Below are positions 63,843 through 64,000 of a stretch of 64,000 nt of DNA, one piece after another. The notes beneath the pieces were generated by a model. That model made no database searches. It had not been told where the DNA came from and worked only from the letters and a program-made list of their open reading frames with translations. The stretch is from DATARR01 sp034666985 (GTDB taxonomy: Bacteria > Acidobacteriota > Thermoanaerobaculia > Multivoradales > UBA5704): contig JAXDKS010000022.1 of the NCBI GenBank assembly GCA_034666985.1, forward strand, positions 191,085 to 255,084. The letters run 5' to 3'. Every line of letters begins with the position of its first letter. The first letter of the stretch is position 1. Made by a program: the position numbers and the translations under genes.

Positions 63843-64000
63843 GGATTGCTTGGGTTAAATGTATGGCTACCCGCACTAGTGTCCGGTCTATTTGCTGTCT
63901 GCCGACCGTAAAGCCAGCATTGACTATAGCTTCGGGCGACTCAGGGGTGTCCATGATTTGAACTCCGAGGGTCAATTTGCGATGCTTTCGGGTTGGACCC

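Overview
The window is 64 kb of GC-rich, densely coded bacterial chromosome with about 52 protein genes, one tRNA and several repeat families. Gene content (a PSP1/RicT and Hfq-like pair, CSLREA and DUF4331 surface proteins, a PIG-L deacetylase, many GT-C-type membrane proteins, an unlinked 2-oxoglutarate dehydrogenase E1) fits a free-living heterotroph. Acidobacteriota, perhaps Thermoanaerobaculia-like, is my best guess, but it rests on general gene content and not on a marker gene.

Layout. 1-6.1 kb: a GT39/TPR membrane protein converging on an operon that reads ricT, an Hfq-like gene, pdxA and a second polytopic membrane protein. 6.2-12.4 kb: pta-purD, an ECF sigma/anti-sigma pair, and secreted DUF4198 and DUF4331 proteins. 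12.6-19.7 kb: RNase PH, a KTSC protein, a bifunctional penicillin-binding protein, a tdh-kbl operon (threonine to glycine plus acetyl-CoA) and a saccharopine-dehydrogenase-like protein. 19.8-28.9 kb: an AlbA_2/ATPase regulator of foreign look, sucA, a CSLREA surface protein and a PIG-L deacetylase. 28.9-34.3 kb: an FbpABC-type ABC importer split by a palindromic element, then an MFS transporter. 34.3-41 kb is the accessory part: a DUF4386 gene, degraded DNA, two low-GC genes of unknown function, a self-contained unit for an unknown 136-residue protein flanked by 21-bp repeat arrays, and the initiator tRNA. 41.2-48.5 kb: enolase-ftsB, a cation/proton antiporter, cold-shock protein, a YceH-type protein, selD, an SDR and an aquaporin. 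48.5-55.2 kb: a GT-C-like protein and three tandem paralogues. 55-64 kb: CBM9-like, DUF3800, TPM and Tim44-like/zinc-ribbon proteins, an H-NS-like protein, a sulfatase, a thioredoxin-like ferredoxin, an NCS2 permease, an amidase and a doubtful small membrane protein.

Main discoveries. (1) selD is longer than the open frame suggests: it starts at 46878 on the minus strand and reads through an in-frame TGA (46822-46824) exactly at the catalytic Cys/Sec position, followed by a SECIS-like hairpin. The organism therefore very probably makes selenocysteine. (2) Four copies of a perfect 21-23 bp palindromic repeat lie between genes within 20 kb. In two copies it is the core of a nested, roughly 200-bp hairpin element, and part of that element also appears to encode the proline-rich tail of FtsB. 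(3) A 21-bp tandem repeat, open in all frames, occurs on both sides of an unknown small gene that has its own promoter, structured leader and terminator.
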